Positions 45,426 through 54,243 of a DNA stretch of 64,000 nt are shown here, in pieces; positions within the stretch are counted from its first letter, which is position 1; every line of letters begins with the position of its first letter. The notes beneath the pieces are model-generated. The model had not been told where the DNA came from and searched no databases. It worked only from the letters and a program-made list of their open reading frames with translations. The position numbers were made by a program, and so were the translations under genes. Origin of the DNA: Rhodococcus opacus (GTDB taxonomy: Bacteria > Actinomycetota > Actinomycetes > Mycobacteriales > Mycobacteriaceae); assembly GCF_012396235.1 (NCBI RefSeq), contig NZ_JAAXPA010000030.1, positions 44,450-108,449 of the forward strand, written 5' to 3'.

Positions 45426-47768
45426 TCAGGTGAGGACCGAGTCGGCTCGCAGCCGCGCAACGGTCTCCGCGGAGTAGCCGGTGACCTCGCGGAGCACGGC
45501 ATCGGTGTCCGCGCCCAGCACCGGCGCCGGTTGCCGGATCGTGACGGCTTTCCCGACCCGGATCGGAGCGCCCTGGTGGAGAAAGGCTCCCGCACGGGGA
45601 TGGACGGCGGGCACGTAGTAACCGCGGGCACGCAGATGCGGATCGGCTTCGACGAGGTCCCGCCCGTTCTGCACGGTCCCGGCGGGGACGCCCGCCTGCT
45701 GGAGTTGCTCGGTGACGAGATCGGCAGGCCGCGGCGACGTCCATGCCGTGATCGCCGCCGCGATGTCGGACTCGTGCGCCCGTCGCGCCTCGGGCGTGCG
45801 GAAACGCTCGTCCGTGGCCCATTGCGGGCGGTCGATCACCGCGCACAACCTGGTCCAGTCCGCGTCGTCACGAACGGTGACCGCGCACCAGCGGTCGGGT
45901 CCGAGGCAGCGGAAGACGCCGTGCGGTGACATGTCGGGATGAGCATTGCCGAGCGGAACAGGAAGCTGTCCGGCACCCGTCGCCTGCACGACACTGGTGC
46001 CCATGTGTGACGCCATCGCCTCCAGCTGGGAGAGATCGATGTGCTGACCGCGGCCGGTGCGATCTCTGTGCTCGAGGGCGGCGAGAACCGCTGCGGCGCC
46101 GTGTAATCCTGCGACGATGTCGCCATGACCGTAAATCACTCCGACGACGTCGTCGGCGCTCCACCCGGTGAGAGCGGTCAGTCCGGTGGCCGCGGAGACG
46201 ATGTCCGCATAGGTGACCCAGTCGCGTCGCGGTCCGGTGTGACCGGTCCCCGACATGGAGACATACACGACGTCCGGACGTAAGGAGCGGAGCCGCTCGT
46301 ATCCGAAGCCCATCTTCTCCATTACCGACGAACTGAAGTTCTCGACCACCACGTCGGACTGCGCCACGAGGTCGGCGAGCACGGCCAGTCCTGCCTCGGA
46401 ACGCGTGTCCAGAGTGATGCTGCGCTTGTTCCTGTTGACGTCGTTGAAGTACCCGCTGGTGTTCGGGTCGTCGTGTGGTCCGCGGGACAGGTGCATGAAC
46501 GGCGCGAACCGTGTCGGGTCGGGTCGGCCCGACGACTCGACCTTGATGACGTCGGCGCCGTGGTCCGCCAAGATCTGAGTGCAGTAGGGACCGGCGAGAA
46601 CCCAGGTGAGGTCCAGGACGCGGACGCCCGACAGGGGCAGCAGGTCCGGCCCGGATGCGGTCACGGTCGGTTCGAGGACTTCGGGTTCCGGCTCGTCGAG
46701 GAGAACCTGGTGCGCACCGATCGGGGAAACCGGCAGGGCCCGGGTCCTCCCTCCTTCCGGGAAGGGGAAGGAGAAGCCCAGATCTCGAACGGTGGACCCG
46801 GGCTCGTCGACGTCGACGAAGAAGTCGCGGGCCTGGAGTTGGGGGTTCGACAACAGTTCATCCGGTCGGACGACGGCCGACCACGGCAGCTTGCGTTGCT
46901 GCGCTGCCCGCGCGAAGTCCTCCTTCGGCCACTTGTCGAGGAAACGCTGCAGCACGGCAAAGATGTGGTCCTGCTGCTCTTTCCGCTCGACGGGGTCAGC
47001 CCATCTCGGGTCGTCCAGATCCTCCTGGGCACCCTCTTCGACCAGCCAGGAGACCAGCGCGTCCCACATCCGGGGACTTCCGCCGAGCCCGCCACCGACA
47101 TAACCGTCAGCGGCCCGGAACAGGCCGTGCGGTACCAACGGGTGCACCCGACCGGGTCGGTCCGGGACGCGATCCTCGTGGAGATAGGCCAGGGCGCCGG
47201 CCTCGAGGCCTGCCGCCACGCATTCCTGTGCGGAGACGTCGATCAGGGGGACCGGGCCCCGACGCCGCGCCTGGAGGCCGAGCAACACCGCGACCGCGGC
47301 GTTCACCCCTGCCAGTTGTTCGGCTTGCCCCTGAGGTAGCGACAGCGGGGGCCCGTCGGCTTCACCAACCTGGGCGAGCATTCCACCGAGGGCCGCGAGC
47401 GTCAGATCGGTGGCGCACCACTGGCGGCGCGGACCGTCGACGCCGAAGGGTGTGACCCGTACGTGAACGACCGATCCCGGTGCCGGCTCGATCGGCTCGT
47501 CGCCGACGGCGCTGCCATCGAGATATACGTCCGCCCCGGCCACCAGGCGCGCCAGTTCCGCACGGCCCACGGCTGTCTCGACGTCGATGGCGACGGATTT
47601 CTTTCCGGCGTGCCAGTGCGTAAATGTGTGGCCGTCCAGTTCCCGTCGCGTCGGATCACCCTCCGGCGGTTCGACCAGGACAACCTCGTATCCCAGTCCG
47701 ACCAGGATGCGGCCGGCGAATCGGCTCAGCGGGCTGGACAACTCCACCACGCGAATTGCGCTTTCCAC
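45426..47768 (-). CDS. Double-domain CaiB/BaiF CoA transferase
   Basis: A 780-residue protein made of two class III CoA-transferase units, about residues 1-370 and 380-780. Unit 1 starts VVELSSPLSRFAGRILVGLG; unit 2 starts LSGVRVLDLTWVLAGPY. Each keeps the Asp at the catalytic position (WCATDLTLAALGG and TYADIVSAATGL), so both may be active. Class III enzymes move CoA between carboxylic acids through an aspartyl thioester. Normal members are about 400 residues and act as interlocked dimers, so the fusion could be an intramolecular dimer. First gene of the operon behind site H. Confidence 0.88.
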   Translation of the reverse strand: MESAIRVVELSSPLSRFAGRILVGLGYEVVLVEPPEGDPTRRELDGHTFTHWHAGKKSVAIDVETAVGRAELARLVAGADVYLDGSAVGDEPIEPAPGSVVHVRVTPFGVDGPRRQWCATDLTLAALGGMLAQVGEADGPPLSLPQGQAEQLAGVNAAVAVLLGLQARRRGPVPLIDVSAQECVAAGLEAGALAYLHEDRVPDRPGRVHPLVPHGLFRAADGYVGGGLGGSPRMWDALVSWLVEEGAQEDLDDPRWADPVERKEQQDHIFAVLQRFLDKWPKEDFARAAQQRKLPWSAVVRPDELLSNPQLQARDFFVDVDEPGSTVRDLGFSFPFPEGGRTRALPVSPIGAHQVLLDEPEPEVLEPTVTASGPDLLPLSGVRVLDLTWVLAGPYCTQILADHGADVIKVESSGRPDPTRFAPFMHLSRGPHDDPNTSGYFNDVNRNKRSITLDTRSEAGLAVLADLVAQSDVVVENFSSSVMEKMGFGYERLRSLRPDVVYVSMSGTGHTGPRRDWVTYADIVSAATGLTALTGWSADDVVGVIYGHGDIVAGLHGAAAVLAALEHRDRTGRGQHIDLSQLEAMASHMGTSVVQATGAGQLPVPLGNAHPDMSPHGVFRCLGPDRWCAVTVRDDADWTRLCAVIDRPQWATDERFRTPEARRAHESDIAAAITAWTSPRPADLVTEQLQQAGVPAGTVQNGRDLVEADPHLRARGYYVPAVHPRAGAFLHQGAPIRVGKAVTIRQPAPVLGADTDAVLREVTGYSAETVARLRADSVLT

Positions 47769-47859
47769 CAGAAGGACTCCGTTTCATAGTTCCCAGCGGG
47801 CGTCCGCCCGTTCACTGGAACCGAACCTACGTCGCATTCCCGTACCAGTGAATCGATCT

Positions 47860-47876
47860 GTTCTGCTGACCGAACC
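47860..47876. promoter_or_regulatory. IclR-type operator, site H
   Basis: GTTCTGCTGACCGAACC, about 92 bases before the CoA-transferase start and 25 bases after the stop of the orphan binding-protein gene. It fits the consensus of the island. Confidence 0.6.
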
Positions 47877-47900
47877 GGACGGACGCGTCGTCGCCGAGCG

Positions 47901-48881
47901 TCAGGCCGGGGGTTGGTTCAGGTGGTCTGTGACCCACCCACGGAGCAGAACGCGCGAGGTATCGACTTCTCCTGTGATCTTGCCCTGGCCTCGGAAGAAG
48001 GTGACCAGTTGATTCGCTCGTGCCACGTCGTCGTCCGTGAAGTCGCGCACCCCGAAATCGATCTGGGAGACGGTCCGACGGGCCTCGGCCGGATCCATCT
48101 GGATCGAGTCGGAGATCGCCTTGGCGGCCCGCTCCGGGTCGGCATCGGTGATTGCAGCGGCCTCGGCGATCACGTCGAACACCCGGGCGGCGACGTCCTC
48201 GTTCGCCGACAACCAGGAATCGGACGCCAGGATCCATTGTGAATACCTGGCTCCGAAGTCACCGGTCGTCGCGACGACACGACCGCCTGTCTCCACGGCC
48301 TGCTCGACCCACGGATCGAACGACAGGAATCCGTCGATGTCACCGCGGGCGAGCAGCGCCGGTTGCTCGGGCGGACTGGTGTTCACGAGCTTGACCGACG
48401 CCGGGTCTCGACCGAGGCTCCGCAGATACAAGTCGGTGAAGTAGAGCCCGATACCGGGGAACACACCCATCGTCTCGATGTCCTTGGGCTCCACACCCTC
48501 GCGGAGGGCCACCTGGAAGTAGCGGTCGGAATCTTCGAACGCGCCGAGCGCGCGCAGCGACGGATTCGCGGCCATGACGGTGAGCGCCGTGGAGTCGGCG
48601 TTCCCGGACAATTCCGAAGTCCCTGCCACAACGTTCTGCGCGCCGGCTGCTCCCCCTTCTGTCTGCATCACCTGAACGTCCAGTCCGGCGTCCTCGAACA
48701 TGCCCTCGGCATCGGCGAGGAAAATCGGCGCATACGACGGGTCAACACCCACGGAGATGCGGATCAACCCGCTCCCCTGCGCTGCTTCGGTCGCGGGCCG
48801 GGTACAGGACGTCGAGGCGACGGTGAGAGCCGCCAGTGCCGCGACGGCGAGCAACGCGCGCCGTCCGATCGAGTGTGTCAT
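47901..48881 (-). CDS. Orphan NitT/TauT-type substrate-binding lipoprotein
   Basis: A 326-residue paralogue of the protein at 36744. It has a lipoprotein signal (Cys26 in ASTSCTRP), SVGVDPSYAPIFLADAEGMF, SGNADSTALTV and PALLARGDIDGFLSFDPW. No ATPase or permease gene is adjacent, so it may feed the importer at 37.7-39.4 kb with a second ligand. Its ATG lies 31 bases after the enoyl-CoA hydratase stop, so the two are co-transcribed. A fragment of a third such gene is at 50052. Confidence 0.9.
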   Translation of the reverse strand: MTHSIGRRALLAVAALAALTVASTSCTRPATEAAQGSGLIRISVGVDPSYAPIFLADAEGMFEDAGLDVQVMQTEGGAAGAQNVVAGTSELSGNADSTALTVMAANPSLRALGAFEDSDRYFQVALREGVEPKDIETMGVFPGIGLYFTDLYLRSLGRDPASVKLVNTSPPEQPALLARGDIDGFLSFDPWVEQAVETGGRVVATTGDFGARYSQWILASDSWLSANEDVAARVFDVIAEAAAITDADPERAAKAISDSIQMDPAEARRTVSQIDFGVRDFTDDDVARANQLVTFFRGQGKITGEVDTSRVLLRGWVTDHLNQPPA

Positions 48882-48912
48882 GAGAATCCTTCGGGTGAGG
48901 TGGCGAGCCGGG

Positions 48913-49704
48913 TCAGCGGCCAGTGAAATGCGGCGGACGCTTGTCGAGGAAGGCTTGTAGCCCTTCGGCGGCGTCGGCCGTGCGAATGAGATCGAGGACA
49001 CCGGCAAACTCCGCGTCCAGTGCCTGATCGAGTGGGAGTGTCCGTCCTGCTTCGACGACTCGCTTGAGGAGGCCGATTGCGGCCGTCGGTCTCGCCGCCC
49101 ACTCGGCGGCGAGACGGTCTATCCGCGCGTCGAATTCGTCGTCCGCTACCACCTCGTCCACCAAGCCGATCCGGCGGGCCTCGTCGGCGGACAGGCGCCG
49201 ACCCTCCATCATGAGGAGCTTCGCTCGATGAGCGCCGAGCAAGCGGGGCAAGCGCTGACTGCCGCCGGCCCCGGGAAACAGTCCGAGACCGATTTCCGGG
49301 AACCCGATCGACGCCGACGCCGCCATCACCCGCACGTCACAGGCCAGTGACAACTCCGCTCCGCCGCCGAGTGCATGCCCGTTGAGGGCTGCCAGCACGG
49401 GTTTCGGAGCGGTCTCGAGGACCTGCTGCACCTCGATCCAGGGCCGCATCGCGTGCTGCGTCTCCTCCGACAGTTCGCGCATCACTCGGATGTCGGCGCC
49501 GGCCACGAAGAAGCGTCCCGTTCCGCGCAGCACGATGCACCGCACGTCGGTGTTCGCCGCCAGCGGCTTCAGGGTGTCGAGCAATTCCGCGATCAGCGCA
49601 GGATCGAAGGCGTTGGCCGGCGGTCGCTCGATGCGCACGACCGCCACGGCGTCGGCCACAGCGGCATGGACCGATGCGGCGAGCGGAGGGAAGGAAGGCG
49701 TCAT
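48913..49704 (-). CDS. Enoyl-CoA hydratase/isomerase
   Basis: A 263-residue crotonase-fold enzyme. The oxyanion segment is GRFFVAGADIRVM, and the second is ALNGHALGGGAELSLACDVR, with the catalytic-site segment FPEIGLGLFPGAGGSQRLPRL. The Glu positions of ordinary hydratases are present in AELSLACD and FPEIGLG. It adds water to, or isomerises, an enoyl-CoA of the CoA branch. ATG 49704 (MTPSFPPLAASV) gives the usual length. It is first in a two-gene operon with the orphan binding protein. Confidence 0.88.
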   Translation of the reverse strand: MTPSFPPLAASVHAAVADAVAVVRIERPPANAFDPALIAELLDTLKPLAANTDVRCIVLRGTGRFFVAGADIRVMRELSEETQHAMRPWIEVQQVLETAPKPVLAALNGHALGGGAELSLACDVRVMAASASIGFPEIGLGLFPGAGGSQRLPRLLGAHRAKLLMMEGRRLSADEARRIGLVDEVVADDEFDARIDRLAAEWAARPTAAIGLLKRVVEAGRTLPLDQALDAEFAGVLDLIRTADAAEGLQAFLDKRPPHFTGR

Positions 49705-50051
49705 CTGTACTCCATGGGTCGGTCGACTGGAACTGAGAATTCGAGTATCAGTGCGCTCGCGCCCCGGCACACCCCCAGCGGTCCGGTAGGCGAACCCGCA
49801 AGACCCAACGAGGACCGCACGCGAAGCATTCCGCCGAATCGAATGAACTCTCCGACTCGCGACGGCTGAGAAACGGGGATGTACCGCCAGGAGGCTGGCG
49901 TGCGGTAGTCAACGCCCTATCTGTCTTTCGCCGATCTCCCACATCCATGCAGGTCAGCCTTTCGGGTCCGGCTACCGGGACGGTCTTGATGCGGCGGATG
50001 CCGCACCTGCAGATACTTGGCTGCCATTGGCGGGGCTCCAAGCCTTCCTGT
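49705..50051. other. Interval without an intact gene
   Basis: This gap holds the promoter side of the enoyl-CoA hydratase. A weak palindrome-like segment (GTTCCAGTCGACCGACC on the minus strand, about 49716-49732) may be a degenerate operator. Nothing else is recognisable. Confidence 0.35.
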
Positions 50052-50170
50052 ACGCCTGCGAACTCTCGGGGTCGACCCTGTCGCCGTGAAACTGCTTGGT
50101 ACCGGCCGTCCCGAGCAACCCGCCCTACTCGCCCGTGGCCACATCGACGCCTCCATTTCGTTCGACCGGG
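50052..50170 (+). pseudogene. Substrate-binding protein fragment
   Basis: About 38 codons (LRTLGVDPVAVKLLGTGRPE then QPALLARGHIDASISFD) match an internal part of the orphan binding protein (SLGRDPASVKLVNTSPPEQP ... ARGDIDGFLSFD). Both ends are gone. It is a remnant of a third NitT/TauT-type binding-protein gene. Confidence 0.7.
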
Positions 50171-50197
50171 AATCATCCGACAATTCAAGGAGATTGG

Positions 50198-50385
50198 GTG
50201 AGCGTTACAACACGACTGTTCGCGAAAACAATTATCGTGCTGGCATTGACGGCGACCCTGACAGGTTGCGGTACACATGCGGGACCCGAAGATGCAGCTT
50301 CACGTTCACAAGCAGAATCGGACAGTCCTTCGTTGGTCGTCGCAACGAAAACTGGTGACGTGGAGGGGGTACTGGTTGCTGCAGC
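50198..50385 (+). pseudogene. Lipoprotein gene, 5' part only
   Basis: The GTG start at 50198 has AAGGAG 5 bases upstream. The product has a lipoprotein signal (TIIVLALTATLTGCGTHAG) and about 35 further residues (PSLVVATKTGDVEGVLVAA). After about 50385 the sequence becomes that of an IS256-type transposase fragment in another frame. The gene was probably cut by that insertion. The family is not identified. Confidence 0.5.
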
Positions 50386-50530
50386 GCCGCAAACGCGCCG
50401 AGAGGGCGCTGACCTCGGTGGTGGCCACCTGCTACCTGTTCCGCGTCTCCACCCGCCGGATGGAAAAACTCGGCGATTCCCTCGGCATCACCTCATTGCA
50501 TCGCCAAGCTCGAGCCGGAGTAGGACGACT
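50380..50530 (+). pseudogene. IS256-family transposase remnant
   Basis: About 45 codons, including RKRAERALTSVVATCYLFRV and STRRMEKLGDSLGITSL, match the mutator/IS256 transposase segment before its DDE core. The rest of the transposase and the terminal repeats are not found. It marks an old insertion in the lipoprotein gene. Confidence 0.65.
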
Positions 50531-50613
50531 GACCCGTCCGCCGCGACACTGCCGCGAGGGGCGGGCGACCAGAGTGTGGCCGCCGCGAAACCGGACGACA
50601 AATACACACCGAT

Positions 50614-52110
50614 TCACGTCAGCGGCTCACACGGCAACTTCCCCCGCTTGACCGCGTCGACCAAAGTCGCGTGGTCGCGTTCGGTCTGATCCGCATAGGC
50701 GTGCGCGAACCGGCTCAGTGCGACGTCGAGCGTGTCCGACTTTCCGACGTAGCCGCCGATCATCGACGCACCACTGGTCCGCGCGTGGCCCTTCGCGAGC
50801 AGGCGCCCGCAGATGCCGGCGTAGTCGGTCAGCGCTGCCGCGCTGAGGTGGTCGATCGGGATCGCGCCCTTCATGTTCCGGAATTGCCGCACGTAGTACT
50901 GCCGGCCCTCCACTGTGGTCCAGCCAAGCAACGGATCGCTGACGGTCTGCAGGGCCTGCTGGTACTCGACAACGCGCCGGCCCTGGTGGTCGTGCCAGGC
51001 GGACTCGCCGTGTACGAAGCGCGCCACGACGGAACGACGCGCCTGCTTGAGCTGCAGGAACACCACGTCGTCGGCACTGCTCCCTTCGCACAGCACGACG
51101 TAGGCACGCAGTCCGACGCTGCCCACGCCGACCACTTTGTGCGCGACGTCGACGACGGTGTAGCCACTGAGCAGTCGTGCCCAGTGGCTGGGCAGCGTGG
51201 TGAGGTATTCGTCGAGCCCGGCGGCGATTTGCTCGGCCTCCGCCTCGGACACCCGGGTGATCAGCGGCGGCTCCTCCACGATGCGCCGGCCGGTTTCGTC
51301 CTGCTCGGTGAATCGAGGCAGCGCCCGGTCGCTGACGCGGCGCCGAGCCCGCTCCGCGGCGCGGGTGATCTCGTGGCGCAGCGACTCGTCCGACGCCGTC
51401 GTCTGCAGCCGGTCGAGGTCGAGTCGCTCGAACGAGCGCGCCAGCAATGGTTGTTCCGCGAGCCAGCGCACATGCTTGCGATAGGTGGCGACGCAGGACT
51501 GCACCGCACTCTCGCACTGCCCCTCGGTCGCCGAGTTCTGCCGGCCCGCCACCCAGATGCTCGCAGTCAAGCGGCGCAGGTCCCATTCCCAGCCGCCGGG
51601 ATGTGCCTCGTCGAAGTCGTTCAGATCCAGCACCAGGTCACGTTCCGGCGACGCGTAGAACCCGAAGTTGCCCAGATGCGCATCCCCGCAGATCACCGGC
51701 TGGATTCCGGTCACCGGCAGCCCGGCGAGGTCCTGGGCCATCACGATCGCGGTGCCGCGCAGAAAACCGTACGGCGAGGCCGCCATCCGCCCGACCCTGA
51801 CCGGTATGAGCGATTCCACCCGACCCTGGTGCGACACACCGATCTGATCCACCACATCGGGGCGATCGTCCGGTGCGCGCCACTCGCCGAGCGCGGACCG
51901 CGGTGTCTGCTTGCGCAGGCGTTTGCCGAGTGCGTACCGCTCCGCCCTCGGCGTGGCCCGGCGGCGCAACGACGCGAACGACTGCCCGTCGATGGTCGGC
52001 AACACGATGTGCGCGTCCACGGTTGCGCGCCGACGTCGAGGATCGGGCCGTCCATCACGGCGTGCGGCTTGTCCGGGTTGGCCACGTTGCGCATCAGACA
52101 ACTCGATCAC
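50614..52110 (-). CDS. DUF2252 family protein
   Basis: A 468-498-residue protein of the DUF2252 family, which has a kinase-like fold of unknown function and is common in actinobacteria. Signature parts: GDAHLGNFGFYASPERDLVLDLNDFDEAHPG (resembling a phosphotransferase HGDxHxxN loop and its Asp), WEWDLRRLTASIWVA, VGVGSVGLRAYVVL and YVRQFRNMKG. The first 30 codons are low-complexity and basic, so the true start may be GTG 52020 rather than the outer codon. It stands alone among relics, with no obvious operon partner. Confidence 0.85.
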   Translation of the reverse strand: MIELSDAQRGQPGQAARRDGRPDPRRRRATVDAHIVLPTIDGQSFASLRRRATPRAERYALGKRLRKQTPRSALGEWRAPDDRPDVVDQIGVSHQGRVESLIPVRVGRMAASPYGFLRGTAIVMAQDLAGLPVTGIQPVICGDAHLGNFGFYASPERDLVLDLNDFDEAHPGGWEWDLRRLTASIWVAGRQNSATEGQCESAVQSCVATYRKHVRWLAEQPLLARSFERLDLDRLQTTASDESLRHEITRAAERARRRVSDRALPRFTEQDETGRRIVEEPPLITRVSEAEAEQIAAGLDEYLTTLPSHWARLLSGYTVVDVAHKVVGVGSVGLRAYVVLCEGSSADDVVFLQLKQARRSVVARFVHGESAWHDHQGRRVVEYQQALQTVSDPLLGWTTVEGRQYYVRQFRNMKGAIPIDHLSAAALTDYAGICGRLLAKGHARTSGASMIGGYVGKSDTLDVALSRFAHAYADQTERDHATLVDAVKRGKLPCEPLT

Positions 52111-52186
52111 CGTCTCTTCGCTGTGTGCAGTAAGGATGCGTGCAGCATATCGACGGGTACCTCACACTCGCGGCGAACGGTCACTA

Positions 52187-52679
52187 GCCGTCCACCCGGT
52201 CTGTCGATCCGCTCGACCATGTCGCCGCGGTGGGCGGCATCGCCGAGCAGATCAGGGAGCTACCTCGATTCCGGACCGAGGCGGTGTGCACATTGCAGTA
52301 CCTGATGCGTCAGCAGTCGGTCACGCGAGACAATCCGACTCCCCAGCTCCCGGCAGCGGCTGTGTTCGAAGACTATTGGACCGAGCTCAACCTACTCGAG
52401 ATCGGCAAGTACACAGCCGACAAGCATCTCGACAAGTTCGACGTCATCGATGCGATCCGGGCGTACGACGCCACCCACCACACCGACTTTCTGATCACTC
52501 TGCGTGCGTACTTCGATTCGAACGCGAACGTGTCCACAGCGGCCGGCCGAGTGCATGTCCACGGCAATACCATTCGGTACCGGATCACCCGCCGCACCGA
52601 GGAGTTCCATATCGACTTCGACGATCCGACCACTCGCCTATGGCTGTGGCTCCGACTCGTTTCGACAGACCTGATGTGA
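52187..52679 (+). pseudogene. PucR-family regulator, C-terminal fragment
   Basis: The frame is open from just after an in-frame TAG at about 52184 to the stop at 52679. It encodes the end of a PucR/CdaR-type regulator: a middle part, then the HTH_30 domain (DVIDAIRAYDATHHTDFLIT, NVSTAAGRVHVHGNTIRYRI). The N-terminal sensory domain (several hundred residues) is missing. GTG 52230 could start a short protein with only the DNA-binding part, but no good ribosome binding site is visible. Confidence 0.7.
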
Positions 52680-52886
52680 GTGGAGGCATGCGGGGTGGGT
52701 CCACTCCCCCGCGCTGTACCGGCTCTGGGACGTGACCGTTGCAGCCTGCACGCCGGGTGCCGGGAACGCGAGAATTGTCAGCGCCATGGCGCCGATGACG
52801 AGGCCGGCGAGACAGGCCGCGCCGCCTACGCTCGCGCGAATTGCGTGAAGTGGTTGAAATCTTCGACCTCTGTGTTGACTCACCAT
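52638..52886 (-). CDS. Small secreted protein of unknown function
   Basis: An 82-residue product with a long signal peptide: basic MVSQHRGRRF, hydrophobic VGGAACLAGLVIGAMALTIL and a likely cleavage after VQA. The mature part has about 34 residues with two Cys and two His (THPACLHSHQVCRN). GGAG lies 9 bases before the ATG. It overlaps the end of the PucR fragment by 42 bases on the opposite strand. It is not recognised as a family. Confidence 0.45.
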   Translation of the reverse strand: MVSQHRGRRFQPLHAIRASVGGAACLAGLVIGAMALTILAFPAPGVQAATVTSQSRYSAGEWTHPACLHSHQVCRNESEPQP

Positions 52887-53011
52887 GACGATCTCCGTGT
52901 GCTCTCGACCGTGCCGCGGCGCCGGCGACGTGAAGCCAGCATGGCCGCGACTCGTCGTGACCACATCGGCCGAAGTACGCGTGCGCATACCTGCTTTTCG
53001 ACTACCACTCC

Positions 53012-54202
53012 TCATTCGACCGTGGCTCGCTGACGAAACCGGGCGGTCAGTACCGCGGCGGCGAGTGCTGCCGCCAGAACGATGCCCGAAGCGACGAGCA
53101 ATGCCAGGTGATAGCCATCGGAAAGCAGTGGTGTGACGATGAGCGGGCCCGCGATCTGACCGAGGCTGTATCCGGTCGTCAGGATCGCGACCGCGCGTGG
53201 GAACTGGAGGTGAGCGCCGATCGTCAGCGACATCTGACTGATGCCGAGGAATGTTCCCCCGAACAGGAAGGCGGAGACCAGGGCGGGCCAGATGCCGCCT
53301 GCCACCGCGGGCAACGCGATGCCGGCGGCCTGAATGACGAGTGCGATCACCAGCAGGATCGGGCGAGACCATCGTCTGCCGAGCAACGCCCAGAGTGGAC
53401 CGGACGGTAGCGCCGCCAGCCCGACGAGTACCCAGGCGCCACTGCCGGCGAAGCTGCCTGCGGTGTGGTCGATCGCTGCCACGAGAAAAGTGCCGGCGAT
53501 GATGTACCCGACGCCCTCGAGGGAATAGCTGACGAAGAGCGCACCGAACCGGCGGTGCCCCTGCTTGTGCGATCTTCTGCGCTCGGCCGGCGGCGCAGTC
53601 GGAGCGCGTTCCGGTGTGAGAGTCCACGCCGCGAGGGTGCAGATCAGGGTCAGCAGTGCGGCCGCCCACCACACGGAGCCCCACGTGCTCACCGACCGCA
53701 AAATGAGGACGACGAGCCCGGACAGGGCAATACCTGCTCCGATTCCGCCGAACGCCCAACCCGACAGGTGTGCCGCGTGCCCACTCAGGTTGGAGTGCAT
53801 GGCGCTGACCGCGATGACGAAGACCATCGCGCTGGTGGCACCCGCAACACAACGCAGTACGGCCCAGGCGGTGTCGTTCGATGTCACCGGCATGAGCGCC
53901 AGCGTGGTGGTCAGGATCAGCATCGAGACACGCATGGCTGCCGCCGAGCGCATCAAGCCGGGTAGGGCGATTCCGGCCAGCGCGCCGACGAGGTATCCCA
54001 GATAGTTTGCCGTCGCCAGAGCGGCGCCCGCCGACGGTGTCAATCCTGCCTGGGCCTCCATCAGAGGGAGAACAGGCGTGTAGACGAACCGTCCGATGCC
54101 CATGCTCGCCGCCAATGCGGCCCCGACCTGGCCGACCGTGATCCACGGCGATGTCGGCGTGCGGAATGCGGTCAGCTCGTCGGCGCTGTCTACTGCGTTC
54201 AT
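53012..54202 (-). CDS. MFS transporter, YbfB/YjiJ type
   Basis: A 396-residue 12-helix transporter of the YbfB family (MFS_4): SMGIGRFVYTPVLPLMEAQAGL in helix 1 and YLGYLVGALAG in helix 2. Its substrate is unknown. It lies 41 bases after the stop of the LysR gene on the same strand and may be co-transcribed with it. The cytoplasmic loop between helices 6 and 7 is Arg/His-rich. Confidence 0.82.
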   Translation of the reverse strand: MNAVDSADELTAFRTPTSPWITVGQVGAALAASMGIGRFVYTPVLPLMEAQAGLTPSAGAALATANYLGYLVGALAGIALPGLMRSAAAMRVSMLILTTTLALMPVTSNDTAWAVLRCVAGATSAMVFVIAVSAMHSNLSGHAAHLSGWAFGGIGAGIALSGLVVLILRSVSTWGSVWWAAALLTLICTLAAWTLTPERAPTAPPAERRRSHKQGHRRFGALFVSYSLEGVGYIIAGTFLVAAIDHTAGSFAGSGAWVLVGLAALPSGPLWALLGRRWSRPILLVIALVIQAAGIALPAVAGGIWPALVSAFLFGGTFLGISQMSLTIGAHLQFPRAVAILTTGYSLGQIAGPLIVTPLLSDGYHLALLVASGIVLAAALAAAVLTARFRQRATVE

Positions 54203-54243
54203 GCGTTCTCTTTCAACAACATTCGGTCGGCGCGTAGGTCCCT

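Noticed and set aside
49917..50183. A small minus-strand gene in the relic region
   Set aside because: The opposite strand carries a clear binding-protein fragment, which explains the open frame.
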